Below are positions 17,605 through 25,655 of a stretch of DNA of 64,000 nt, piece by piece. Numbering within the stretch: position 1 is the stretch's first letter; each line of letters begins with the position of its first letter. The notes below the pieces were generated by a model. It ran no database searches. It saw only the letters and a list, made by a program, of their open reading frames with translations, and was not told where the DNA came from. Both the position numbers and the translations under genes were made by a program. Source of the DNA: CAYPTB01 sp964413535 (GTDB lineage: Bacteria > Planctomycetota > UBA1135 > GCA-002686595); assembly GCA_964413535.1 (NCBI GenBank), contig CAYPTB010000005.1:3250-67249 (forward strand), written 5' to 3'.

Positions 17605-19119
17605 TCAGTACCCGAGCGCCTCCAGGCGACGCACGCCCTCCGGGTCGTCGCGTTCGAGGTCCGCGCGCCGTTGCTCCAGGATCAGGCCGAGCTGGGCGAG
17701 TTCGCGATCCGCGGCCGTGAAGCCTGCGAGATCCTCGCGCAACCGTGCGAGCGGAGCGGCGGGCGGGGGGTTCCGGGCGAGGTTCTCGGTCTCGCCCGGA
17801 TCGCGCGCGAGGTCGTAGAGCTCCTCGGCGACGACGACCAGGCGTCCCGGGATCTCGGGATGCTTCGCAAGGCGTCGAATGAGCTTCCAATCCCCCCGTC
17901 GCACGCTCTTGTGCTGCACGCTCCCGGACAGGTCGGCGCGCTCGATCTTTTCGCTGAACACGGGCGTCGTGCTCGGTCGGTCCGCGAGCACGAGGTCCTT
18001 CCGTGAGCGTCCCGCGAACGGCGCAGGCTCCGGCTGGAGCGCCGGGAGGTCGACGAGGTCGAGCAACGTCGGGCCGAGGTCGACCAAGGACAGGTCGCCG
18101 TGCCGCAGGCCCGCGGGGACCTCGAAGCGCAGTGAGTTCGGCAAGCGCACGAGCAGCGGCACCCGGCACGTGACCTCGTAGGTGTAGAAGCCGTGCTCGA
18201 ACCAGTACAGGTGCTCGCCCAGGCTCTCGCCGTGGTCGGAGGTGAGAACGATCAACGTGTCGTCGAGCATGCCGCACGCGTCGAGGGCGTCGAAGAGCCT
18301 GCCGAGCTCCGCGTCGACGTAGCGGATCTCGCCGTCGTAGAGGTCGCGCACGCGCGCCAGGTCGACACGGCCGTCGGGGCCCCGGGCTTCCTCCGGAACG
18401 TTGTAGTCGGCGAGCCGCGGGGAGTGCAGCGGATCGTCGGGGAACGTCTCGGGCAGCCAATCGGGTTCGCCGGGGGAGAAGCGGTGCTCCCCTGGAGGAT
18501 CGTAGACCCCGTGGGGATCCATGTAGTGCAGCCAGCAGAACCACGGCGCGCGCTCGCCGTCCGTCGCCGCGAGCGGATCGTAGAGCTCCAGCGCGGCGAT
18601 GGCCGCATCCGTGAGCGACGTCGCGCGCCGCTGCGGCACGTCGTCCGGCGGAACGCCGAGCGTGTCGGGCAGCGTTTCGTCCCAGGTGTCGAAACCGCGC
18701 GCGAGTCCGGAGCGCTCGTCCGAGAGGACCCAGTTCCCGACGATCCCGATCGTCCGGTAACCCGCCGCGCGGAAGCGCTCCGCGAGCACGGGCACGTTCC
18801 GATCGAGCGGCAGCGCGAGGTCGCGCACGCCGTGGTCGTGGGGATGAAGGCCGGTCAGGAGCGACGCGATGGCCGGGGTCGTCTTGGCCCGTGGGGACTG
18901 TGCGTGCGTGAAGATCAAGGCCTCGCGAGCGAGGGCGTCGATGCGCGGAGTGGTGGGGCGGGCGTAGCCGTAGAGCGACATGCGGTCCTGGCGCAGCGTG
19001 TCGATCGTGACGAGCAGGACGTCGGGCCGCGACGCTCCGGAGCAGCCGGCGGCGAGGAGCGCGGCGGAGGCGAGGAGAGGGGGGAGCGAGCCCTGGGACG
19101 AGCATGCGGGCGGGGGCAT
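17605..19119 (-). CDS. Sulfatase-fold lipoprotein with Thr at the nucleophile position (paralogue)
   Basis: I start at the ATG at 19119, which gives a lipoprotein signal (LLASAALLAAGCSG). A longer frame upstream encodes Arg/Pro-rich sequence and is not supported. The 504-residue product has the sulfatase fold: VTIDTLRQDRMSLYGYARP near residue 37 and LTSDHGESLGEH. The active-site motif reads T-T-P-A-I at residues 80-84, so both the Cys/Ser and the Arg of the sulfatase signature are missing. The general architecture matches the gene at 14197-15687, but the residues after the nucleophile differ, so these are diverged paralogues. The substrate is unknown. Confidence 0.8.
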   Translation of the reverse strand: MPPPACSSQGSLPPLLASAALLAAGCSGASRPDVLLVTIDTLRQDRMSLYGYARPTTPRIDALAREALIFTHAQSPRAKTTPAIASLLTGLHPHDHGVRDLALPLDRNVPVLAERFRAAGYRTIGIVGNWVLSDERSGLARGFDTWDETLPDTLGVPPDDVPQRRATSLTDAAIAALELYDPLAATDGERAPWFCWLHYMDPHGVYDPPGEHRFSPGEPDWLPETFPDDPLHSPRLADYNVPEEARGPDGRVDLARVRDLYDGEIRYVDAELGRLFDALDACGMLDDTLIVLTSDHGESLGEHLYWFEHGFYTYEVTCRVPLLVRLPNSLRFEVPAGLRHGDLSLVDLGPTLLDLVDLPALQPEPAPFAGRSRKDLVLADRPSTTPVFSEKIERADLSGSVQHKSVRRGDWKLIRRLAKHPEIPGRLVVVAEELYDLARDPGETENLARNPPPAAPLARLREDLAGFTAADRELAQLGLILEQRRADLERDDPEGVRRLEALGY

Positions 19120-19184
19120 GGCGGGCTCTCTCACGGCCGTCTGTCGGCGGCCTACCGGTGTTCGCGCGCCGGCGGGACAAGGTA

Positions 19185-19916
19185 TCAGCGGCGGTGGACG
19201 AATTCCGGCGCTCCGAACCACGCCCGGCGCGCGTCGGCATGCTCGCGCTCGGCGTCGTCGAGCTCGCCGGGGACGAGCTCGATCGCGAACGTGCGCGCGA
19301 AGGCGATCGCGATCCTCCGGGCGAGCTCTTCGTGTCCGAGGTCGGGCGCCGCCGTCGCGACGGTCGCCACGCCCGGTTCGAGCGCGGCCGTGCGGAGCTT
19401 GATGGAGCCGTGGTGCAGGACCCGGCCCGCGCGGCGGCGCTGGGCCGAACCCACGCCCTTGCGCTCGTCCCACGCGAGGTCGAGAGGGGTCGAGTGATGG
19501 AAGCACATCCCCGTGTCCGCGCGATCGGAGCGGAGAGCGCGCGACGCTCGGAGCTCGGCCGCGATCCCGAGCTCCGCGAGCACGCCCGACAGGACCGCGT
19601 GGACGTGGGCGTAGGACTCGCGCAGCGTCCCGCGATAGAGCGGGTGATCGAGCGGCGCGGCGATGGAGAAGGTCAGCTCGTTCGCGTGATGAATGGCTCC
19701 GCCGCCCGTCATGCGACGCACGACCGCCGGCGCGATGCGGGCGGCAGGCACGTCGGCGATGCGCTGGAAGTAACCGAGGCTCAGGGCTTCGGGCTCCCAG
19801 GTGTAGAAGCGCAGCGCGGGTCGCGGATCCGTCGAGACGAGGAGCGCCTCGTCGGCCGCCATGTGGAAGCCCGGATCGCCCCCCCAGTGGTGGAGGAGCC
19901 GCCAGGTCTCCGTCAA
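19185..19916 (-). CDS. Lipoate-protein ligase / lipoyl transferase family protein
   Basis: This family transfers lipoate or octanoate to lysines of GcvH and E2 proteins. The product has RRMTGGGAIHHANELTFSI, the classic lipoate/octanoate-binding motif, followed by SAQRRRAGRVLHHGSIKL with the conserved Lys near its end. I choose the TTG at 19916, which overlaps the gcvH stop as TTGA and gives 243 residues starting at the family's normal first strand (TETWRLLHHW). No ATG is closer than MAADEALL. Position right after gcvH suggests it modifies GcvH. Whether it is a ligase (LplA) or an amidotransferase (LipL/LipM) is undecided. Confidence 0.85.
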   Translation of the reverse strand: MTETWRLLHHWGGDPGFHMAADEALLVSTDPRPALRFYTWEPEALSLGYFQRIADVPAARIAPAVVRRMTGGGAIHHANELTFSIAAPLDHPLYRGTLRESYAHVHAVLSGVLAELGIAAELRASRALRSDRADTGMCFHHSTPLDLAWDERKGVGSAQRRRAGRVLHHGSIKLRTAALEPGVATVATAAPDLGHEELARRIAIAFARTFAIELVPGELDDAEREHADARRAWFGAPEFVHRR

Positions 19917-20311
19917 TGTTGCTCCTGCGAGAGGAGCTCCTCGTACTCCGCCGCGTCCATCAGCCCGTCGAGGCTCTTCACGTTGGGTTTGATGCGCACG
20001 AGCCAGCCCTCCTTCCACGGGTCGCGCGACAGGATCTCGAGGTGGTCCTCGATCGCGCTGTTCACCTCGGACACGGTTCCGGCCACGGGCGAGTTCAGGT
20101 CGGAGACGGCCTTCACGGACTCGATCTCGCCGAACGTCTCGCCGACCTCGAGCATGCGACCCGGCTCGGGCAGGTCGCAGTAGACGAGGTCGCCCTCGTT
20201 GCCGCTGCAGAGCTCGTTCACGGCGAAGTCCGTGATGCCCACGAGCATCGTCTCACCGTCGATCTTCACCCACTCGTGCGTCTTCGTGTACTTGCGGTCG
20301 CTGGGGCGCAT
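19913..20311 (-). CDS. gcvH: Glycine cleavage system H protein
   Basis: GcvH carries the lipoyl arm that shuttles the aminomethyl group between the P, T and L proteins. The 132-residue product matches the family end to end: KYTKTHEWVKIDGETMLVGI, a lipoyl-lysine hairpin ESVKAVSDLNSPVAG (Lys67), and the C-terminal NSAIEDHLEILSRDPW and KEGWLVRI segments. It lies 50 bases after gcvT and overlaps the lipoate ligase gene. Confidence 0.96.
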   Translation of the reverse strand: MRPSDRKYTKTHEWVKIDGETMLVGITDFAVNELCSGNEGDLVYCDLPEPGRMLEVGETFGEIESVKAVSDLNSPVAGTVSEVNSAIEDHLEILSRDPWKEGWLVRIKPNVKSLDGLMDAAEYEELLSQEQH

Positions 20312-20361
20312 GCCGTTCCTCTGCCGTTCCTCTAGGGGGGGGTTGGTCTCGACCTCTGGCT

Positions 20362-21459
20362 CTACTTCCTCGTGCGTGAGTAGAAGGGAAGCTCCTGGAC
20401 TCGAGCCGTCTGGCGCTTGCCGCGGACGTCCATCTCGAGCTCGCGTCCCGGCTCGTCGAATCCGAGGTCGACGTAGACCGAGGCGATGTTCGTGTCGAGC
20501 GTGGGCGAGACGCTCCCGGAGGCCACCCTGCCCACGCGCGCCGAGCCGTGGAACAGCTCGTAGCCCTGGCGGGGCACGCGCGGGCCGGCCGTCGTGATCC
20601 CGACCAGGCGTCGCTTCGGCGCGGCCGCGATGCGCTCGAGGGCCGCGCGTCCCATCCAGTCGCCCTTCTCGGGGGCGAACGACACGCCGAACGCGAGTCC
20701 CGCTTCGATCGGATTGTGCTCGGCGTCGATCTCGTGCCCGTACAACGCCATCCCGGCCTCGAGCCGCAACGTGTCGCGCGCCCCGAGCCCGATCGGTCGC
20801 AGACCGTGCGCCTTGCCGACTTCGAGGAGAGCGCTCCACACGCGCGGCGCCTCGCGGTCCGCGAAGTAGATCTCGAAGCCGTCCTCGCCCGTGTACCCCG
20901 TGCGGCTGATGCGTACGTCGCGCAGCCCGCAAACCGTGCCGAAGCCGAAGCGGTAGTACTTGAGCGCCGCGAGGTCGACGCCCTCCGTGAGCTCGAGGAG
21001 CACGGCCTGCGACGCGCGGCCTTGGAGGGCGAGCATCGCGAGCTCGCCGGTCTGGTCCTGGATCTCGACGTCGAAGCCGTCGGCGTGCTCCCGCATCCAG
21101 GCGAGGTCCGCCGCGCAATTGGACGCGTTCACGACGAGGAAGATCCCGTTCTCCTCGCGATAGACGAGGAGGTCGTCGATGGGGTTGCCGTCAGCGCGGC
21201 AGAACAGCCCGTAGCGGATGGCGCCGACGGGGATCCGCGCACAGTGGTTCGTCGCGAGCCGGTCGAGGAAGGGTACGGCGTCGGATCCGCTCACCGAGAT
21301 GCGACCCATGTGCGACAGGTCGAACAGACCGACGGCCGAGCGCACGCAACGCACTTCGTCGAGGATCGGGCCGTACTGGACCGGCATCCGCCATCCCGCG
21401 AAGTCCACCATCTTGGCGCCGAGGGCCACGTGTGCGTCGTGCAGCGAGGTCCGATTCAT
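20362..21459 (-). CDS. gcvT: Glycine cleavage system T protein (aminomethyltransferase)
   Basis: GcvT transfers the methylene group from the aminomethyl-lipoyl H protein to tetrahydrofolate, releasing ammonia. The 365-residue product has KMVDFAGWRMPVQYGPI, the DLSHMGRI segment, RTGYTGEDGFEIYF, and the folate-site region GLGARDTLRLEAGMALYGHEID with the conserved Asp. I use the ATG at 21459. The frame remains open further upstream but without family similarity. It is first in gcvT-gcvH-lipoate ligase. No gcvP or lpd is in the window. I see no glycine riboswitch in the 90 bases upstream. Confidence 0.96.
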   Translation of the reverse strand: MNRTSLHDAHVALGAKMVDFAGWRMPVQYGPILDEVRCVRSAVGLFDLSHMGRISVSGSDAVPFLDRLATNHCARIPVGAIRYGLFCRADGNPIDDLLVYREENGIFLVVNASNCAADLAWMREHADGFDVEIQDQTGELAMLALQGRASQAVLLELTEGVDLAALKYYRFGFGTVCGLRDVRISRTGYTGEDGFEIYFADREAPRVWSALLEVGKAHGLRPIGLGARDTLRLEAGMALYGHEIDAEHNPIEAGLAFGVSFAPEKGDWMGRAALERIAAAPKRRLVGITTAGPRVPRQGYELFHGSARVGRVASGSVSPTLDTNIASVYVDLGFDEPGRELEMDVRGKRQTARVQELPFYSRTRK

Positions 21460-21549
21460 GGGGTGAGCGAGGGCGGAAGAGGTTAATGGAAGGTCGCGTT
21501 GCAGTCGAGGGAGCGCACGCCGCCGCGTCCCCGCGGGATAGAGTTGGGC

Positions 21550-23163
21550 ATGAGCCTCCCTTCGACGTCCGCGCGCCGCGCGTGCGCAATTCTTTTCCTG
21601 TGCGCTTCGCCCCTCGCTGCCCAGAGCACCCCGACGGCGGGTCGTGCGAACGACCCCTTCGCGCCCGGCAGCCGCTGGAGCCATGCAGCTTCGGCCTCGA
21701 AACCCTGGATCCCCCGCGACGTCGCCTTTGCAGCGGGCGGCGAATGGGTCTGGGCCGGAGCCGCGGTCGCCTCGCCTCACCTCATGCTCCTGGGCTCGAG
21801 CCAGACGGGCAACGCGGCGCCGATGCTCACCGATCTCGAGCTCGGTCCGGCGACGGGTCCGATCCTCGTGCAGGCGGGCGACCAACCCGACGAGCTCTTC
21901 TCCCTCGCGCAATACGCGACTCCCGCCGGACGTCGCACGGAGGTCAGGCGCCACGATCCCCTCGCTGCGGCGAGCACGGGCGCGCCGTTCCAAGCGACTT
22001 GGGTCTACGATCCGACCGTCGACACCGACCGTCCGGCATTCCTAGCCGTCGACGCCGAGGCCACGGCAATCGTCTGCGCGGTGTACGACGGACTCGGTGT
22101 TCGCGTGGACTGGCTCGATCCGAACGAGGGCGGGCTGGTGGTGCGGCACTTCGCCACGGGCTCGACGCTCTCGGCGCTCGCCCTCTCCGACGGTGGCGAT
22201 CGGGCGGCGCTCGTATGCGGTCAGGACCTGTGGGTCCTCGCGCGCGACGGCTCGACGCTCCTGCACGAGTCGCTCGATGCGGCGACGAGCGCGCTGGACC
22301 TCTCCGCCGACGGGCGGACGCTGCTCGTCGGGAGCTTCGCGGAGGTCCGGGCGTGGGTCGACCACGGCCAGGGTTTCGCGCCGTCCGCGCCCCTTCCCGG
22401 AGGAGCGGGCGAGCTCCCCACCGCGATCGCGATCGACGCGGCGGGAGCGCGCGCGGCCGTCGGCTGGTGGAGCTTCGCCAACGGCGTCTCGGTGCGCCTC
22501 GAGGTCTGGGACCTCGCGACGCGTGAGCGGCGCGTCCACCGCGAGCAACTGGGCACGCCGGGTGGCCCGCAGAACTTTCCCCAAGCCGTCGCGATCACCG
22601 CCGACGGCCGCCGCGCGGCCTTCGGCGTGTGGGGGACGGAGGACGGGCGTCCGGACGCCCTGCTCGTGGACGTCGACGCCGACGCCGACGTGCTGGCCGT
22701 CGACCTTCTGGGGAGCGTGCAGGCGCTCGCCCTCGATCCGACGGGGACGCGGGTCGCCGTGGCGCGCAAGGACGCGCACGCCAACGCGTTCGCCGCGACC
22801 GGGACGGTCGAGCTCTTCGACTCCGGCGAGCGCGACCTTCAACTCGTCCGTCCGCCCACGCTGGGAGGGTCCCTCGATCTCCGTGCTCGGCGGGCCGGAT
22901 ACGCGTTCGCGATCTTCGCCATCGGGACGCCTGCCGCGGCTCCGATCGCGGTCCCGAACTGGCACGGGCTCGCCTTCGTCGACTTTTCGAAGAAGATGCG
23001 TCTGATCGGTGCACCGGCCGACGCCGACGGGACCGTGTCGCTCGAGCTCTCGATCCCCGTCTGGCCCGAGCTCGTGCACGGAGTCGCCGTGATCCAGGCG
23101 CTCTTCCTGTCGCCCGGATTCGATCGCGTCTCCTCGAGCTACGTGATCCCCACGGTCCTCTGA
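21550..23163 (+). CDS. Exported beta-propeller-like protein of unknown function
   Basis: The ATG at 21550 gives a signal peptide (RRACAILFLCASPLAAQ) and a mature protein of about 510 residues. The body is made of repeated short beta blades with motifs such as LSALALSDGGDRAALVCGQD and LDLSADGRTLLVGSF, in which an aspartate-glycine turn precedes a hydrophobic strand, as in WD40-like and quinoprotein-like propellers. At the C-terminus is a separate beta sandwich (ADADGTVSLELSIPVWPELVHG) that resembles domains in secreted planctomycete proteins. There are no catalytic signatures. It is divergent from gcvT with only 90 bases between. Confidence 0.6.
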   Translation: MSLPSTSARRACAILFLCASPLAAQSTPTAGRANDPFAPGSRWSHAASASKPWIPRDVAFAAGGEWVWAGAAVASPHLMLLGSSQTGNAAPMLTDLELGPATGPILVQAGDQPDELFSLAQYATPAGRRTEVRRHDPLAAASTGAPFQATWVYDPTVDTDRPAFLAVDAEATAIVCAVYDGLGVRVDWLDPNEGGLVVRHFATGSTLSALALSDGGDRAALVCGQDLWVLARDGSTLLHESLDAATSALDLSADGRTLLVGSFAEVRAWVDHGQGFAPSAPLPGGAGELPTAIAIDAAGARAAVGWWSFANGVSVRLEVWDLATRERRVHREQLGTPGGPQNFPQAVAITADGRRAAFGVWGTEDGRPDALLVDVDADADVLAVDLLGSVQALALDPTGTRVAVARKDAHANAFAATGTVELFDSGERDLQLVRPPTLGGSLDLRARRAGYAFAIFAIGTPAAAPIAVPNWHGLAFVDFSKKMRLIGAPADADGTVSLELSIPVWPELVHGVAVIQALFLSPGFDRVSSSYVIPTVL

Positions 23164-23230
23164 CCGCGCGGGGTGCGGCGTCCGGAAGCGCTCGGGCACA
23201 CGGCGTGAGCCGGGCCCGAAGCGCTCGGCT

Positions 23231-23267
23231 CCCGATCGGCTTGTCGTTCGGACTCACGCCGATCGGG
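23231..23267. repeat. Perfect 10-bp inverted repeat, possible hairpin downstream of the propeller gene
   Basis: CCCGATCGGC (23231-23240) and its exact complement GCCGATCGGG (23258-23267) flank a 17-base loop. It begins 67 bases after the stop codon at 23163. It could act as an RNA hairpin that stabilises the 3' end or limits read-through, or as an operator for the downstream operon. Confidence 0.6.
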
Positions 23268-23286
23268 TGAGGGGTCGCGACGGCCG

Positions 23287-23303
23287 GGGCACGAGCCGTG
23301 CCC
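23287..23303. repeat. Short perfect hairpin
   Basis: GGGCACG (23287-23293), loop AGC, then CGTGCCC (23297-23303). It follows the larger inverted repeat by 20 bases. The tight loop makes an RNA hairpin plausible. Confidence 0.45.
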
Positions 23304-23556
23304 GCTCGCGGTGGGGAGCATTCTTCCTCCTCCGCCGAGGCCGACCGTTGCGGACGCCGGCGTTTGGCGACCGGCGATCGGCGGAAGAGCACTGCGGCCA
23401 CTCGTTTGGCTTCAGGTACCCGTGGGGCGGGTCCGATACGGCTCCTTGCCCCACAAGGCCCCGGGTGGAGGTCGTGCTCGTACTTCGGATCCCCGGACCA
23501 GGGGAGCGGAGTCCTCTCGACCTCCGCGGGAATCCGAATCTCGGGGGCGAATCAGC

Positions 23557-24075
23557 GTGAAGCAATCCAACGAATCGGACGGGGCTGGCTCCTCCGTGAG
23601 CTGGAGACTCGTGTTCAGCGTCCTCTTCGCGTCGATGCTGGTCACGACGGCCGTGGTCTACCAGCAAAAGGTCGACTCCGAGTGGGACCAGATCCCCGGC
23701 GCCGAGCACGGAGACCTGGAAGCGATGCAGGCCCGGCTCGACGCGGTCGACGAACTCATGGACCGCCGTCCGCTCTGGATCGGCACGCCTCGGGCGTTGC
23801 ACGAGCGGACCGAGCTGTCGACCCAGCTCCAGGTGTTGCGCACCCAGCGCGTCCTTTCCGACTCGCGCGAGGCGGAAGCCCTCCAGTTCGAGCTCGCCGA
23901 CGCGGCCTCGTCGCGGCAGAAGGGACTCGCCCTCGCAGGGAACGGAGAGTACGCCGCGGCGCTTCCCCACTTCGAACACGCCCTCCAGGTCGCCCCGAAG
24001 GACTGGACGGAAGCAGATCAGGTCCGGCGCGACATCGAATCGATCCACGACTGGCTCGAGGAGAAGGAAGAGTGA
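23557..24075 (+). CDS. Membrane-anchored small helical protein with TPR-like repeat, first gene of the GTPase operon
   Basis: I choose the GTG at 23557 (preceded by GGGGGCGA) because upstream codons are out-of-character Arg/Pro sequence. The 172-residue product has a hydrophilic N-terminus, one membrane helix at about residues 16-36 (WRLVFSVLFASMLVTTAVVY) and a helical periplasmic or cytoplasmic part, ending in one TPR-like pair (GNGEYAAALPHFEHALQVAP). It overlaps the next gene by 4 bases (GTGA). It has no recognisable family. By position it belongs with the roadblock/MglA-type genes downstream. Confidence 0.65.
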   Translation: MKQSNESDGAGSSVSWRLVFSVLFASMLVTTAVVYQQKVDSEWDQIPGAEHGDLEAMQARLDAVDELMDRRPLWIGTPRALHERTELSTQLQVLRTQRVLSDSREAEALQFELADAASSRQKGLALAGNGEYAAALPHFEHALQVAPKDWTEADQVRRDIESIHDWLEEKEE

Positions 24076-25157
24076 GACTGGTTCGAAAGCTCCTCTCGCA
24101 CAGCCGCGTGCGCCAGGCGCGCCGCCGCCTCGCGACGGATCCGTCGCCGATGAGCTACGCAGCGCTCGGTCGCGAGTTCGCCTGGGAAGGCAACACGGAA
24201 GAGGCCTTGCGCGTCTGCCAGGAGGGCCTCGAGGCCTTCCCCGGGAACCCGGAGCTCGGTCGACTCGCGGAGCGGACGCGTCGGGCCCAGCGCGAGGATC
24301 GTTTGGGAGAGCTCAAACGCGAGCTGCGCGAGTCACCGCGACCCGCGGTCTTCCGCGAGATGTGCGAAGTGCTGCTCGAGTCGGATCAGCTCGTGCGCGC
24401 AGAGGAGTACGTGCTCGAGTGGATCGCCACCACGAGCGATCCCGAGGCCAAGCTGATGCATGCCCGAGTGTGCGTACAACGCTTCCTCGAGGATCGTGGA
24501 CGCGAGGCGGGGCGCCGGGCGTTCGAGGTGCTCGACGAAGCCGGACTCGCCATGGAGCGTGATCCGCGACCCTGGTCCATGCGCATGGCGCTCGCCTCGA
24601 AGATCGGGGCCTGGGAAGAGGCCAAACGCTGCGCCGTGATGCTCCTCGAGCTGGAGCCGGGCGACCCGGTGCTCGAGGGCCGCTACCGCTCCCTGTGCGC
24701 GCTGGCCGAGGGTGCGCCCAGCGTCGAGATCGCGCTGCGCGACATCGAGCGCACGGGCCGACTGGTCGACGACGAGACCCAGACCGTGCGCAAGGACCAG
24801 CCGCAACGCGACGTGCGCCCCATGCTCCAGCAGATCGCCGGCGACCCCGGCGTGCACGCGGTCGTCTACCTTCGCGGCAGCACCGCGCTCGTCCAGGGGC
24901 CGCGGGGAGCGACGGCCGAACGGGCTGCTCGCGCCGTCCGCCGCATGGTCAAGACGGGCCGCTCGACGGCCCGACGTCTAGGACTGGGCGCCATCTCGGC
25001 GGTGTGCCTCGAGGGAAACTTCGGGAGCATCGCGGTGGTGATCGGTGAGACCGATGCGGGAGCGCTGTGGTGCTCCGGGAAGGTGTCGAGCGTTCGCGAG
25101 GGAATGCTCGCGAACCTGGCCGGCGTCGACGCCGAGACAGGGGCGATCGGAACGTGA
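24072..25157 (+). CDS. TPR protein with C-terminal roadblock/LC7 domain
   Basis: The GTG at 24072 lies in a GTGA overlap with the previous gene. The 361-residue product has TPR-like helical pairs in residues 24-215 (YAALGREFAWEGNTEEALRV; MALASKIGAWEEAKRCAVML) and a roadblock/LC7-type domain at about 249-350 (MLQQIAGDPGVHAVVYLRGS; GNFGSIAVVIG). Roadblock domains in bacteria form dimers that act as GTPase-activating partners of MglA-type Ras-like GTPases. The TPR-roadblock fusion may tether the regulator to another partner. It overlaps the third gene by GTGA. Confidence 0.75.
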   Translation: MRLVRKLLSHSRVRQARRRLATDPSPMSYAALGREFAWEGNTEEALRVCQEGLEAFPGNPELGRLAERTRRAQREDRLGELKRELRESPRPAVFREMCEVLLESDQLVRAEEYVLEWIATTSDPEAKLMHARVCVQRFLEDRGREAGRRAFEVLDEAGLAMERDPRPWSMRMALASKIGAWEEAKRCAVMLLELEPGDPVLEGRYRSLCALAEGAPSVEIALRDIERTGRLVDDETQTVRKDQPQRDVRPMLQQIAGDPGVHAVVYLRGSTALVQGPRGATAERAARAVRRMVKTGRSTARRLGLGAISAVCLEGNFGSIAVVIGETDAGALWCSGKVSSVREGMLANLAGVDAETGAIGT

Positions 25158-25654
25158 TCGACGTCCTCGAACCGCTCGCGCAGCTTCCGGGCGTCCTCCT
25201 CGCCGCACTCGTCTCGAGCGACGGGGTTCCCGTGGCCGTACCAGGGAGTCGAACCCGCGGGGAGGATCACGGACCGTCCGCAGATCCGGAAGCGCTCGCC
25301 GCGCTCTCGGCAGCCTGGCTGGACGAGCTCTCGAGCAGCGTCGCACTGCTCTCGTGCGATTCTCCGCGGCGGGTCGTCCTGCGCGCGGCGCGCGGGACGC
25401 TCCTGCTCCTGCGCACGTCGGGAGCCGTTCTCCTCGTCATGCTCGAGGCAGGTCTCGGACCCGACGCCCTGTGGCTGCCCATGGAGGGCGTCGCAGCGCG
25501 AATCCAGCGAATCCTGCGCGGCATGGGCGAGCCGTCCGTGTCCGACGCAGAACCACCCGGTGCTTTGCCCGGTTGGGCATCGACAGATGATTGCGAGCCT
25601 CCGACGACCGGCGTCGAGCTCGGTCGTGAAGGGCAAGACTCAGCAGGGATGTGA
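25154..25654 (+). CDS. Roadblock/LC7-domain protein
   Basis: The GTG at 25154 overlaps the stop of the previous gene. The 166-residue product begins as a typical roadblock fold (VLEPLAQLPGVLLAALVSSD), where a helix leads into an amphipathic strand ending in SxDG. This is followed by a long helix and two more strands (RRVVLRAARGTLLLLR; GAVLLVMLEAGLG). The last 30 residues are low-complexity. It ends one base before the GTPase start. It is likely a subunit of the same small-GTPase regulatory complex. Confidence 0.75.
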   Translation: MIDVLEPLAQLPGVLLAALVSSDGVPVAVPGSRTRGEDHGPSADPEALAALSAAWLDELSSSVALLSCDSPRRVVLRAARGTLLLLRTSGAVLLVMLEAGLGPDALWLPMEGVAARIQRILRGMGEPSVSDAEPPGALPGWASTDDCEPPTTGVELGREGQDSAGM

Positions 25655-25655
25655 C

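Larger units (their letters stand above)
23164..23556. other. Intergenic region with two perfect inverted repeats
   Basis: No gene is supported. Two hairpins stand out: a 10-bp perfect inverted repeat (CCCGATCGGC/GCCGATCGGG, 17-base loop, 23231-23267) and GGGCACG/CGTGCCC (3-base loop, 23287-23303). No T-tract follows, so these are not classical terminators. The open frame starting at 23311 here encodes Arg/Pro-rich sequence until the GTG at 23557. Confidence 0.5.

Noticed and set aside
21460..21549. Glycine riboswitch upstream of gcvT
   Set aside because: The 90-base gap lacks the conserved aptamer motifs I would expect and is too short for a tandem riboswitch.
23311..23556. Longer N-terminus for the first gene of the GTPase operon
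   Set aside because: Those codons are Arg/Pro/Gly-rich and overlap a hairpin-rich spacer, while the GTG at 23557 precedes a membrane-anchored protein with normal composition.
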